This document shows, piece by piece, positions 43,269 to 53,385 of a DNA stretch of 64,000 nucleotides. The stretch's first letter is position 1; each line of letters begins with the position of its first letter. Source of the stretch: Chloroflexota bacterium. Its GTDB lineage: Bacteria; Chloroflexota; Anaerolineae; Anaerolineales; Villigracilaceae. The notes beneath the pieces are model-generated. The model did no database searches. It was given only the letters and a program-made list of their open reading frames with translations, and was not told the DNA's origin. The translations under genes were made by a program, and so were the position numbers. The stretch spans positions 83,027-147,026 of the forward strand of contig JACAET010000024.1 of the NCBI GenBank assembly GCA_013388685.1. The letters are read 5' to 3'.

Positions 43269-45230
43269 ATGAATCGAATTCTTTCCATTCTCTTCTTTCT
43301 CTCTCTTTTCCTCTCCGCCTGCGGCGAGAATACCGTCACGCCCCTGCCCGCCACGGAGGCAGAAGCACAGGAGGATTTCGGTGCGGTGATCTACACCGAC
43401 CCGTCACAGCCTGTCGAAGCGCGTGTGGAAGACCTGCTCAAGCGCATGACACTTGACGAAAAGATCGGGCAGATGACGCAGGTGGAAAAGAACAGCATCC
43501 GCACGGGCGACATTACGAAATATTACATCGGTTCGATCCTGAGCGGAGGCGGCGGTTCGCCGTTCACGAACACGCCCGCGGCGTGGTATGAAATGGTCGC
43601 AGGGTATCAGGATGAAGCGTTGAAGACGCGGCTGGGCATCCCGCTCCTTTACGGCGTGGACGCGGTGCACGGTCACGGCAATTTGCTCAACGCGACGATC
43701 TTTCCGCATAACATCGGGCTGGGCGCGGCGAACAACCCCGAACTGGTCGAGAAAATCGGACGCGCCACTGCGGAGGAGATTTTGGCAACGGGCATTTCCT
43801 GGAATTTCTCGCCCGTCATTGCGGTCGTGCAGGATGTAAGATGGGGACGCACGTACGAAGGTTTCAGTGAAAACACGGAGATCGTTTCGTCGCTCGGCGC
43901 GGCATACATCAAAGGGATGCAAACGCTTCGAGACGGCGACACGGTTTCCCCAAGCCAGTCCATTTTCACGCTGGCGACGCCCAAACATTTCATCGGCGAC
44001 GGAGCAACCCTCTGGGGTTCGTCGCGCACAGGCAATTACAAACTCGATCAGGGCAACATGCAGGTGCCCGAGTCGGTTTTGCGTGAACTCTACCTGCCTC
44101 CCTACCAGCGCGCGGTGGACGCAGGCGCGCTCAACGTGATGGCATCCTTCAGCAGCTGGAAGGGAACGAAGATCCACGCCCAGCAATATCTCCTGACCGA
44201 CGTGCTCAAAGGCGAACTCGGTTTCGATGGTTTCATTGTCTCGGACTGGGGGGCGATTGACCAGATAGACCCCGATTACTACGCTTCGGTCGTCACCTCC
44301 ATCAACGCGGGCGTAGACATGAACATGGTGCCATACGATTACATCCGTTTCATCGAGACGATGAAACAAGCGGTCAAAAATGGAGACATCCCCGAAGCAC
44401 GCGTGGATGAAGCGGTTTGGCGAATCCTGCGCGTGAAATTCGCTTTGGGTTTGTTCGAACGCCCGATGCCCGACCCGAAATACCAGGCGACCGTCCGCTC
44501 GCGCGAACATCTGGAGCTGGCGCGGCAGGCGGTGAGAGAGTCGCTGGTGTTGTTGAAGAACGAGAATGATGTTTTGCCCCTGAGCAAAAATACGCCCGTC
44601 ATCTTGATCGCGGGCGAGGGCGCAAACGACATCGGTCTGCAATGCGGCGGCTGGACGTTGGAATGGCAGGGCAAAAAAGGCAACCAAAACGAAGGCACGA
44701 CGATCTTGAGCGGAATCCGCGCGCTGGCAAATTCCGGTACGCGCATTGAATTCAGCCGCGACGGCGATTTCAGCGAGTTCAAAGATACCGCTGGCAATCC
44801 GCTGATTGCGGATGTGGGAATCGTGGTTCTGGCTGAAAACCCGTATGCGGAGGGCGTCGGCGATGCGGCGGATATTGCGCTGACGAAAGCCGAACTCGAA
44901 CTGCTCGAACGGATACGTAAGCAAAGCGGGGTTGTGGTTGTCATTTTGCTGTCGGGTCGTCCGCGTGTCCTCACGGAGGGGCTGCGCCTCGCCGAGGCAT
45001 GGGTCGCGGCGTGGTTGCCCGGCACGGAAGGCGCGGGAATCGCTGATGTCCTGTTCGGCGATCATCCATTCACGGGAAAGACCGCTTTCTCGTGGCCTCG
45101 TTCCAATGCGCAGTTGCCGATCAATATCAACAACTCGAAGGGCAAATCGGGTTGTGAGGCGCCGCTCTTTCCGTTTGGGTATGGGTTGAAATATGGCGAG
45201 TCCATGCCCGAGATTTTGGAGTGTCCATAG
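43269..45230 (+). CDS. GH3 beta-glucosidase lipoprotein
   Basis: A 653-aa exported hydrolase. Signal peptide with lipobox LFLSACGEN (C18 lipidated). The GH3 barrel includes YGVDAVHGHGNL, TPKHFIGDGAT and the nucleophile D326 in GFIVSDWGAIDQI; the second domain carries SLVLLKNENDVLPL. The sequence resembles the 1,3-1,4-beta-glucan exohydrolase / ExoP group. Tethered on the cell surface, it would trim beta-glucans or cello-oligosaccharides before uptake, complementing the cytosolic GH3 at 32156. It starts 86 bases after the ATPase gene. Confidence 0.92.
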   Translation: MNRILSILFFLSLFLSACGENTVTPLPATEAEAQEDFGAVIYTDPSQPVEARVEDLLKRMTLDEKIGQMTQVEKNSIRTGDITKYYIGSILSGGGGSPFTNTPAAWYEMVAGYQDEALKTRLGIPLLYGVDAVHGHGNLLNATIFPHNIGLGAANNPELVEKIGRATAEEILATGISWNFSPVIAVVQDVRWGRTYEGFSENTEIVSSLGAAYIKGMQTLRDGDTVSPSQSIFTLATPKHFIGDGATLWGSSRTGNYKLDQGNMQVPESVLRELYLPPYQRAVDAGALNVMASFSSWKGTKIHAQQYLLTDVLKGELGFDGFIVSDWGAIDQIDPDYYASVVTSINAGVDMNMVPYDYIRFIETMKQAVKNGDIPEARVDEAVWRILRVKFALGLFERPMPDPKYQATVRSREHLELARQAVRESLVLLKNENDVLPLSKNTPVILIAGEGANDIGLQCGGWTLEWQGKKGNQNEGTTILSGIRALANSGTRIEFSRDGDFSEFKDTAGNPLIADVGIVVLAENPYAEGVGDAADIALTKAELELLERIRKQSGVVVVILLSGRPRVLTEGLRLAEAWVAAWLPGTEGAGIADVLFGDHPFTGKTAFSWPRSNAQLPININNSKGKSGCEAPLFPFGYGLKYGESMPEILECP

Positions 45231-45231
45231 C

Positions 45232-46092
45232 ATGACCGATTACGGATTCCCATTCGCAAGCCTCGAAAACGAGTTTTTACGTCTTGATTATTTGACGACC
45301 ACAGGTCCGCGCATTGTGGGACTCTATATCCGCAGTGCGAAAGATAATTTGCTTGCCGAAACGCCCGAAGTGCACTGGGAGACGCCGCATGGGGAATATT
45401 ATCTGCGCGGCGGGCATCGTCTGTGGACCGCGCCGGAGGATTTGTACTACACCTGTCCCGAAGAAGGCTTGAGCGTGATCGAAGGCGATGGAGTGACTTT
45501 GAGAAGCCCTGTGGAAGCGTCCCTTCTGGAAAGGGAAATCAAAATTCGGCTGCTGGATGCGAACCGTGTGCATCTTTCGCATCGCGTGACATGGCATGGC
45601 GAACAACCGATGGAATTTTCTCCCTGGGCAATTACTCAACTGCGGCTTGGCGGCTTGGCGATCCTGCCACTTTCGGAATCGGAAGGCTTACAACCCAATC
45701 GCAATCTCGTTTTCTGGTCTTATTCGCAAATCCATGACGAGCGGCTTGAATTGCACGACGATTTGATCCTGCTGCACGGCCGGGCGGACAGGCGGGCATT
45801 CAAAATCGGCAATCGTAACACGCTGGGATGGGTCGCCTGTGCGCTGGGCAACGCCTTGTTCGTCAAACGATTTTTGTCGGACCCAAAAGGCAGGTATCCC
45901 GATATGGGTTGTAATGTCGAGGCGTATGTCAAGGATACGTGCCTCGAACTGGAAACGCTTGGACCTCTGGTAACATTGCGGCGCGGCGAATCGGTTTCGC
46001 ACGAAGAATCGTGGGAAATCTACGCGGGAGAGTATCCTCCGACCCCGGAACGCGCGCGCAGCATCAAAGAGCAATGGTCCCAACCTCAATAA
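45232..46092 (+). CDS. Galactose-mutarotase-like protein
   Basis: A 286-aa cytosolic protein that resembles the beta-sandwich of aldose epimerases and related sugar-binding folds: LENEFLRLDYLTTTGPRIVGL at the start, EYYLRGGHRLWTAPED, VHLSHRVTWHGEQP and FSPWAITQL. The family is loosely defined (DUF4380-like or mutarotase-like), so an anomerase role is only a guess. The ATG at 45232 lies one base after the GH3 stop, which implies co-transcription with GH3 and the following GH1 gene. The usual catalytic histidines of aldose 1-epimerases cannot be placed with confidence. Confidence 0.7.
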   Translation: MTDYGFPFASLENEFLRLDYLTTTGPRIVGLYIRSAKDNLLAETPEVHWETPHGEYYLRGGHRLWTAPEDLYYTCPEEGLSVIEGDGVTLRSPVEASLLEREIKIRLLDANRVHLSHRVTWHGEQPMEFSPWAITQLRLGGLAILPLSESEGLQPNRNLVFWSYSQIHDERLELHDDLILLHGRADRRAFKIGNRNTLGWVACALGNALFVKRFLSDPKGRYPDMGCNVEAYVKDTCLELETLGPLVTLRRGESVSHEESWEIYAGEYPPTPERARSIKEQWSQPQ

Positions 46093-47475
<1,383 letters not shown>

Positions 47476-47625
47476 TCCCATTCTTAGATTTGACAACCGA
47501 TGTTGCACAAACATACGTGCCGCAACTCCATGGGAATGAACCTCCGGCATGCTTGTAAACAGCGCGTAGCGCGCAACTATCCCATGCTGCCAGTGTTCTA
47601 TGGGTAATGAAAGAAAAGGAGCAAT

Positions 47626-48888
47626 ATGACCATGGAAAATTCCACACCCCAAAGCGTGTCCTTCTACGACCGCCCCGGCATTGAAAAGGAAATTCTCCCC
47701 ATCGGCGGGGGAATCCCCTTTGGCATGGAGCGCGTAACCAATCCCCTGGTTGGGATTGGCGGCGTGTACGGCACCTGGGGATTTAGTTACGATAACGATA
47801 GCCTGCCCGCATTTCTGGAACAGCGCCTCGGACGCCCGCTTCTCTCCGACGAGAGGCTGAATCTCTCCGAGTTGGGCTTTCTCAGCCGGCAACATCTTCC
47901 CCTCGACCTGACCAGCCAGGAGCATACCCAACTGGAGGTGGAAGTGGGCAGGCGGTTCCTCGTGGAGGCAATCAAAGCATGTAATTGGGAACCTTCGGAA
48001 GTGGACGCTGTTCTGATCGGCATGAGCGCCCCGCTTGCCGAGGATTATCTCGATCGGATTTCGAAGGCGGCGGGCATCCCGGAGAGGGCGCTCAAGGTGG
48101 CTATTCACAAGGCTTGCGACGGTTCCACGAGCAGTTTACACCTGGCTTTGAACCCCGAACTGCCCGAGAATTTACAGTTGGACAAAAATATTGCCGAATC
48201 CCTGCGCGGTAAAAAGGTGCTTGTCGGCGGTATCGAAGGCTTGAGCCGCTTTGTCAGTTCCTCCCACGATTCCAATGCCCTGCAATTGTTCGGGAATGCG
48301 GGAGGCGTGATAGGCGTGATCCCCGGACAGACCATGAAGTTTATCGCAGGCAAATCGCGCGAGGTGTTCGACGACGATGGGGTTTTGCAGGTTGCCATGT
48401 ATTACCCGCATTCGCGGCAGAAGTTCAACGGCGAATTCAACGTGGATGTGACCGAACCCCTCGAAAACAACATCCGCGTGGCAGGCTTGATGCATGAACC
48501 GAAGGACGGATCCTCGATTGCAATGGCGGGACCAATGGGCATGGTCAAATTGTTTGTAAGAACCGGCGTGCAGGTGGTACGGGACGTATACGCCGCTTAT
48601 CAATGCCGGCTGAACGAACTGGGGATGGCGGGCAAGTCGCTGGCGGTGGCGATCGTGCATCACGCCAATTACAAGATCAACAAATTGAAGGAAAAGCACC
48701 TGCAAAGCGAGGGGATCATCCTGCCGATGCCGTGGCTGTTGAGCGAATTTGGGAATGTAAGCGCGGCGTCGAACATGATTGCCTTCCTGCGGGAACTTCC
48801 CAACCTGAATCCCCTGGATCATATCTTGATTGACGGGTTTGGCGCCGGAACCTATTACGACGTTCTAGCCGTGGAGATTGGGGGGTAA
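47626..48888 (+). CDS. 3-oxoacyl-ACP synthase III-like (KAS III/FabH fold)
   Basis: A 420-aa thiolase-fold condensing enzyme. The nucleophilic cysteine is C164 in AIHKACDGSTSSLHLAL; the catalytic histidine is in VAIVHHANYKINK and the asparagine in FGNVSAASNMIAF. The C-terminal DGFGAGTYYDV closes the domain. KAS III enzymes start fatty acid or polyketide chains by Claisen condensation of an acyl-CoA with malonyl-ACP. The chain is longer than FabH (about 320 residues), so it may be a specialised member. AAAAGGAG precedes the ATG at 47626. A hairpin terminator follows. No other lipid gene is near. Confidence 0.85.
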   Translation: MTMENSTPQSVSFYDRPGIEKEILPIGGGIPFGMERVTNPLVGIGGVYGTWGFSYDNDSLPAFLEQRLGRPLLSDERLNLSELGFLSRQHLPLDLTSQEHTQLEVEVGRRFLVEAIKACNWEPSEVDAVLIGMSAPLAEDYLDRISKAAGIPERALKVAIHKACDGSTSSLHLALNPELPENLQLDKNIAESLRGKKVLVGGIEGLSRFVSSSHDSNALQLFGNAGGVIGVIPGQTMKFIAGKSREVFDDDGVLQVAMYYPHSRQKFNGEFNVDVTEPLENNIRVAGLMHEPKDGSSIAMAGPMGMVKLFVRTGVQVVRDVYAAYQCRLNELGMAGKSLAVAIVHHANYKINKLKEKHLQSEGIILPMPWLLSEFGNVSAASNMIAFLRELPNLNPLDHILIDGFGAGTYYDVLAVEIGG

Positions 48889-48920
48889 TGCGGATGACGT
48901 TTCAGACACTTTAAATCTAA

Positions 48921-48959
48921 ATCGTCCCTTCCATGACCTGTGGAGGGGACGATTTTTGT
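48921..48959 (+). terminator. Terminator after the KAS III-like gene
   Basis: Stem AATCGTCCCTTCC (48921-48933) with GGAGGGGACGATT (48943-48955), one T-G pair, followed by TTTTTG. It ends the rightward locus that begins at 21757. Confidence 0.85.
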
Positions 48960-49337
48960 AACTTTGTTTTAATTTACCCGTCTTGGATCTGAAACATAAG
49001 GACAACCAAAGGCGAGAAAACGGCGGATGTATCGTTCAAACAGGAACCTGGCAATCATCCGATTGCTTTTGCAATTAAAGTTGTATGAAGGTGACTATCC
49101 CGATGGGTTGTTTTCAATGCGCCGATCCTATTTTGTGAGCTTGCTATACCGTTTTTTGTCCGTGCTCATCCGCTGATTCCGTCCCGGTTACAGGAGCGAG
49201 CCGGATACTCGCTGAGATGTCCAGTGAATTGCTGTGACTGATGGAAAATCGGGGAAACCCGGGAAGTGCCCCCTATGCCGCCTGTGAATTTTTGCAGGCG
49301 GCATTTATTTGTCTTTCCTGTTGCCGAAAGCGGGTGA
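48960..49337. other. Intergenic region with a possible 49-aa frame and a hairpin
   Basis: A + strand frame at 49027-49176 would give a 49-residue peptide beginning MYRSNRNLAIIRLLLQLKLY, but without a Shine-Dalgarno or known family. A perfect 10-bp stem, ATGCCGCCTG/CAGGCGGCAT (49275-49304), is followed on the + strand by a T-rich tail. A short + strand transcript is possible but unproven. Confidence 0.3.
49275..49315 (+). terminator. Possible + strand terminator hairpin
   Basis: Perfect stem ATGCCGCCTG (49275-49284) / CAGGCGGCAT (49295-49304) with T-rich sequence after it on the + strand. On the - strand the bases that follow are G-rich, so it does not look like the end of the - strand oligopeptidase gene. 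Confidence 0.45.
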
Positions 49338-51392
49338 TCATTTTGCCAGCCGGTCCAGTAGAAAGGCGTACTCAAAGGCGATTTCCCGCAGAAAGTCGTA
49401 GCGTCCCGAGGAGCCCGCATGCCCTGCGTGGAAGTTGGTTTTGAGCAGAAGCAGGTTGTCATCGGTTTTGAGTTCACGCAGTTTGGCGGCAAATTTTGCC
49501 GGTTCCCAATATCCTACACGTGGGTCGTTGAATCCGGCGGTCAGGAGCAGATGAGGATAGTCCGCCGCCCGGATGTTGTCGTAGGGGGAATAGGACATCA
49601 TGTACTCGAAGTGTTCGCGGATGGCAGGATTGCCCCATTCGTCGTATTCGTGCGTGGTGAGAGGGATGGTCGGGTCGCTCATGGAATTGACGACATCCGT
49701 AAATGGAACTTTGGCGATGACCGCCTTGAAAAGTTCCGGGCGCATGGTCATGCAGGCGGTTACCAGCAGTCCGCCTGCGGAGACTCCCATGATGGCAAGT
49801 TTATCCCTGGAGGTGTATCCCTCCTCGATCAGGTATTCGGCGCAGGCAATGAAGTCGGTGAAGGTGTTTTTCTTGTTGAGGACTTTGCCGTCCTCGTACC
49901 ATGCTCGTCCCAATGCCGAGGAGCCGCGGATGTGTCCGATGGCGTAGACGAATCCCCGGTCCAGAAGGCTGATGCGGTGATGGTAGAACTCCGGTTCCAG
50001 CATGGCACCATAGGCTCCATAGCCGTGCAGGAGCGCGGGATTGCCTCCATCCTTTGCGAGTCCTTTTTTGTAGGCAATCGAAAGGGGAACGCGCTTTCCG
50101 TCCGGCGCAACCGCGTGGACCTGCTCGCAGACATACTGCGTTTTGTCGTATCCGATGATGTGTTCCTCTTTTTTCAATTCCCAGTCGCCGTTGTCCATCC
50201 GGATATCGTACATCGAGGGAGGCGTCACCAGCGACGAATACCGGATGCGCAGTCGATCGGATTGGAAGTCGTGATTTCCCTCCGGCTCGAAGTGGTAGGC
50301 GGGCTCGGGAAAGTGGACGTAGCGTACGCGGCTCACGCCGTCCACATCGCTGATACGGATGTGCGGCAGCGCCTCCCTGCGCTCGTATACGACCAGATGA
50401 TTTTCGAAGACATCCAAGCCCGTCAGCATGACGTCTGCGCGATGCGGCAGAACCTCCTGCCAGCGCGCATGTTCCGGCGTTTCCACCGGCGCCCTGACCA
50501 GTTTGAAGTTTTTGGCGCCTTCGTTCGTGAGGATGAGGAAGTAGCCTTTATGATGGCTGGCATAATATTCGATGCCCTGCCGGCGCGGCGTGATGACCTT
50601 CAGTTCGCCGTTGGGTTGATCGGCGGAGAGATAGCGCACCTCGGTCGTCAGGGAACTGGAATGGTCGGTGAGTAGATAGAGATTGTCGCGGGTTTTGTGA
50701 AAAAAGAGGAAGAACGTCTCGTCCGCTTCGTGGTATATCAATACATCCTGTGCCGGATCGGAACCGAGCTTGTGACGGAATAATTTGCAGGGGCGTTTTG
50801 CATCGTCCAGCGTCCCGTAAAAAATGGTTTCGCTGTCGTTTGCCCATTCGACGCCTGTGTGAAAATAGACGCTGCCGTAGGTGTTGGGAATGGTTTCGGG
50901 ATACGATTGCCCGGTTGCCAGGTTCAGGATGTGAATCGTATAGGTCTCGTTTCCGTCGTAATCCACCGAGTAGGCGAGTTTGTTTCCGTCAGGGCTGACG
51001 GCGAAGGCGCTGACGCTGCAGAAATTCCTTCCGTGCGCAAGCGCGTTCTGGTCCAGGAGTATCTCTTCGGGACTTTCCGCCGCGTCCTGTCTGCGGCAGA
51101 AGATGGGATATTGTTTTCCCGCCTCCGTTTTCTGGTAATACACATATCCGCCTCTTTTCTCAGGGACGGTTGTATCGGTTTCCTCGATCCTGCCTTTCAT
51201 TTCCGAGAAAAGCGTCTCCTGAAGCGGGAGTGTGTGTTTCATGGCTGTTTCGAGATACTCCATTTCTGCCTGAAGATAGTTCCGTACCTCGGGATTTTGC
51301 CGTTCGCGAAGCCAGTGATAATTGTCCACGCGCGTGTTGCCGTGTTGGGTGATCTTGTGGGGTTTTGGGGGTGCAAGAGGGGCGGCAGTCAT
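49338..51392 (-). CDS. ptrB: Oligopeptidase B-type prolyl oligopeptidase (S9 family)
   Basis: A 684-aa cytosolic serine peptidase that cuts short peptides, in oligopeptidase B after basic residues. The N-terminal part (about 70-400) is a beta-propeller (VSAFAVSPDGNKLAYSVDYD). The catalytic domain contains LHGYGAYG, the nucleophilic serine in IMGVSAGGLLVTACM, the aspartate in AGFNDPRVGYWEPAKF and the histidine in NFHAGHAGSSGRYDF. The same frame is open up to about 51872, but that part overlaps the upstream gene in another frame and is not peptidase-like. I use the ATG at 51392, 5 bases after the upstream stop; the lack of a Shine-Dalgarno suggests coupling. Confidence 0.93.
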   Translation of the reverse strand: MTAAPLAPPKPHKITQHGNTRVDNYHWLRERQNPEVRNYLQAEMEYLETAMKHTLPLQETLFSEMKGRIEETDTTVPEKRGGYVYYQKTEAGKQYPIFCRRQDAAESPEEILLDQNALAHGRNFCSVSAFAVSPDGNKLAYSVDYDGNETYTIHILNLATGQSYPETIPNTYGSVYFHTGVEWANDSETIFYGTLDDAKRPCKLFRHKLGSDPAQDVLIYHEADETFFLFFHKTRDNLYLLTDHSSSLTTEVRYLSADQPNGELKVITPRRQGIEYYASHHKGYFLILTNEGAKNFKLVRAPVETPEHARWQEVLPHRADVMLTGLDVFENHLVVYERREALPHIRISDVDGVSRVRYVHFPEPAYHFEPEGNHDFQSDRLRIRYSSLVTPPSMYDIRMDNGDWELKKEEHIIGYDKTQYVCEQVHAVAPDGKRVPLSIAYKKGLAKDGGNPALLHGYGAYGAMLEPEFYHHRISLLDRGFVYAIGHIRGSSALGRAWYEDGKVLNKKNTFTDFIACAEYLIEEGYTSRDKLAIMGVSAGGLLVTACMTMRPELFKAVIAKVPFTDVVNSMSDPTIPLTTHEYDEWGNPAIREHFEYMMSYSPYDNIRAADYPHLLLTAGFNDPRVGYWEPAKFAAKLRELKTDDNLLLLKTNFHAGHAGSSGRYDFLREIAFEYAFLLDRLAK

Positions 51393-51397
51393 GTTGT

Positions 51398-51913
51398 TTA
51401 CTTGATGATGGTACGGGGAATGTTCGTCACGCAGTTGAAATCCGAATCGATGCAAACGTCCACTTCGCCGCTGAAGTCGCCGGGGAACAACGCCACCGCA
51501 TCGAAAATGACGATCAAGGTATCGCCCGGCTCGACGGTGCGATAGAAATAATAGGTCTGAAAGGTCTCGCCTCCGCCCAGCGAGTCGAACTGGCTGGTCT
51601 CGGAATACTTCGGCTCGACCAGCAGGATGTTGAATCCTCTCAGGTAGTTCAGGCTGAAATCTATGCTGGAGAGTTCGAGCGTTTCTGTACTTGTGTTCCG
51701 GATCGTGATGATAATTTGGATTTGATCGCCCACCCCGGCGCTGTTCGGCGCGCTGACTTGCACATCGGCATTGTTTGGCGAACGGGAGCCAAGCCACATC
51801 AGTCCGCCCAAGCCGAGAAAGGAGGCCGCCATCCCGCATAGGATTATGGCAAGGCATCCGCCCGCGATCCAAAGCATTGTTTTGTTCGTAGAATTATCGT
51901 TTGTACTTTTCAT
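51398..51913 (-). CDS. Membrane-anchored hypothetical protein
   Basis: A 171-aa protein with one N-terminal TM segment (residues about 13-40, LWIAGGCLAIILCGMAASF) and an outer domain that looks like an immunoglobulin-type or CARDB-like beta-sandwich: VSAPNSAGVGDQIQIIITIR, STETLELSSIDF, then FYRTVEPGDTLIVIFDAVAL. Two cysteines near the end (VDVCIDSDFNC) may pair. No catalytic motif is visible. It ends 5 bases before the oligopeptidase B start and so shares its transcript. Function unknown. Confidence 0.75.
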   Translation of the reverse strand: MKSTNDNSTNKTMLWIAGGCLAIILCGMAASFLGLGGLMWLGSRSPNNADVQVSAPNSAGVGDQIQIIITIRNTSTETLELSSIDFSLNYLRGFNILLVEPKYSETSQFDSLGGGETFQTYYFYRTVEPGDTLIVIFDAVALFPGDFSGEVDVCIDSDFNCVTNIPRTIIK

Positions 51914-52008
51914 GATATTCTTTGAAATGATCGATTCTCGATGTTACCCTGAAACGCGGCACAAGTCCCGCGGCGCTGCGTACCAGGAGGTGCTTCCTTG
52001 GGGTCAGA

Positions 52009-53313
52009 TTAAACCACTCGATAGCCTGTCACATATTTCTTGTGATACACCGAAATCCAAACTGCGTCGCTCTGGTTTCCGCCAAGACAAACCACGTAAT
52101 TTTTGATCTCCCCCAGGCAGAAGGCGACATGTGCCCAGCCATCGTCCCAGATGAACGTCGTTACCGCGCCGCGTTGGGGTTCGCGGGCGGGTTTGCCCCA
52201 ACTTCGCCATGGATTGACCAATGCGGAATCCGTGGAGGGAAGTCCTGCCTGTTCGATACACCAGTTTACAAATGCCGCGCACCAGTCCGTTTCGTCCGGC
52301 AGGGTTGGGTATTTACGGGCAAGTTCCGTGCTGTTGAGGTATTCCTGAATCCTCGGGTTGTGTTGCGCGCCGGGTATTTCGCGTACGCCAAATTCCGCAA
52401 AGGCAATCGGAAGCCAGGGGAAATCCTCCGCTGATTTCTGAATGGCGACCTCGCCCAAAGGCGCAAGCCGTTCGATGGGGCACCATCCCATTTCACCCCA
52501 GGAGTTCGTACAGTGTTTCCATTTGCCGTCTGCCGAGACCTCATCCACGATGACAACTCGATTGAACTTCAATGGCCGGACCGCGCGGGAGGTCTCGTCG
52601 GGCGATTCCCGCATGGGCAGATTTTCCGCGAGCGCCCGATGCAAGCCGGTGGCAGGGTACTCCTCCGGCGAAGCGAGTAGATCGTTGTTTTCCATCAGAT
52701 AGGCGCCCGAACACCAGCCGGTCTTTCCATCGGGTGTTTGGATGTTCACCCATTTCCAATCCAGCGAGGCGCCGAGAAAGGGCAGCTTGTTGCCGCGGTT
52801 TACCTTGCCAATGACGGCGTACCCGAGCCCGGGTCCGGAGCGAACGTTGAGGGTATCCACTTTGACGAGCATCAGAACCTCACTGGCACCGAGGGGCGGA
52901 GGCGCGGCGATTTTTGTCATGTATTGAAGGGCTGCCCAGCCGGCGACGCCTGTGGATTTGCGCACCTGCGCCCATTGACCCGATACCGCCACGGCATCCA
53001 CCAATTCGCCTTTCTTCAGCGAACCGATCACCGCATACGTTGCGCCGGGTCCCTGACGCAGGTTGAGGCTGGTCGCGTCCACCCGGTACTTATCCTGCGC
53101 CTCGAGAGGGGGCGGAGTTTCCTCCTGTAATTCGAGAAAGCCGCGATGACACCATCCCTGCCTGCCGTCTTCCGCAGAGACGTGAATCCATGAGTTTTTG
53201 ATCTCGCTGCCGGCGACGATGGCATGTCTGGCAAGTGTGCCAATCGTATCGTAATGGACGCCCGGTCCGGAGCGCATTCGCAATGCGGCGGCTGTTACGC
53301 GGTAATTGGGCAT
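52009..53313 (-). CDS. SH3b repeats with a TIGR02594-type peptidoglycan hydrolase domain
   Basis: A 434-aa protein. Four bacterial SH3 modules occupy roughly residues 3-62, 75-135, 148-208 and 225-285, each with a LxxRSGPG-type start (LRMRSGPGVHYDTIG, LNVRSGPGLGYAVIG). From about 298 to the end is a TIGR02594-family domain of the NlpC/P60-CHAP superfamily: C345 in DETDWCAAFVNWC and H395 in WAHVAF form the probable catalytic pair, and CLGGNQSDAVWISVY is diagnostic. SH3b modules bind cell wall, so cleavage of peptide links in peptidoglycan is likely. It begins MPNYRVTAAAL with no signal peptide, which is unusual for a secreted wall enzyme and more like an endolysin. Confidence 0.85.
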   Translation of the reverse strand: MPNYRVTAAALRMRSGPGVHYDTIGTLARHAIVAGSEIKNSWIHVSAEDGRQGWCHRGFLELQEETPPPLEAQDKYRVDATSLNLRQGPGATYAVIGSLKKGELVDAVAVSGQWAQVRKSTGVAGWAALQYMTKIAAPPPLGASEVLMLVKVDTLNVRSGPGLGYAVIGKVNRGNKLPFLGASLDWKWVNIQTPDGKTGWCSGAYLMENNDLLASPEEYPATGLHRALAENLPMRESPDETSRAVRPLKFNRVVIVDEVSADGKWKHCTNSWGEMGWCPIERLAPLGEVAIQKSAEDFPWLPIAFAEFGVREIPGAQHNPRIQEYLNSTELARKYPTLPDETDWCAAFVNWCIEQAGLPSTDSALVNPWRSWGKPAREPQRGAVTTFIWDDGWAHVAFCLGEIKNYVVCLGGNQSDAVWISVYHKKYVTGYRVV

Positions 53314-53385
53314 GTGTCTCTCCTTTCCTGTCGCCGTATCTGTTCAAACGGGCATCCTCTTCGAACGGCAAGCCGTTTGATCTTA

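Noticed and set aside
47476..47625. Promoter before the KAS III-like gene (TTGACA at 47490)
   Set aside because: A good -35 but the matching -10 (ATACGT) is poor, and no independent support exists.
51393..51872. Upstream extension of the oligopeptidase B frame
   Set aside because: Overlaps the membrane-anchored hypothetical in another frame and contains Arg/His-rich, non-peptidase sequence; the ATG at 51392 gives the normal oligopeptidase B length.
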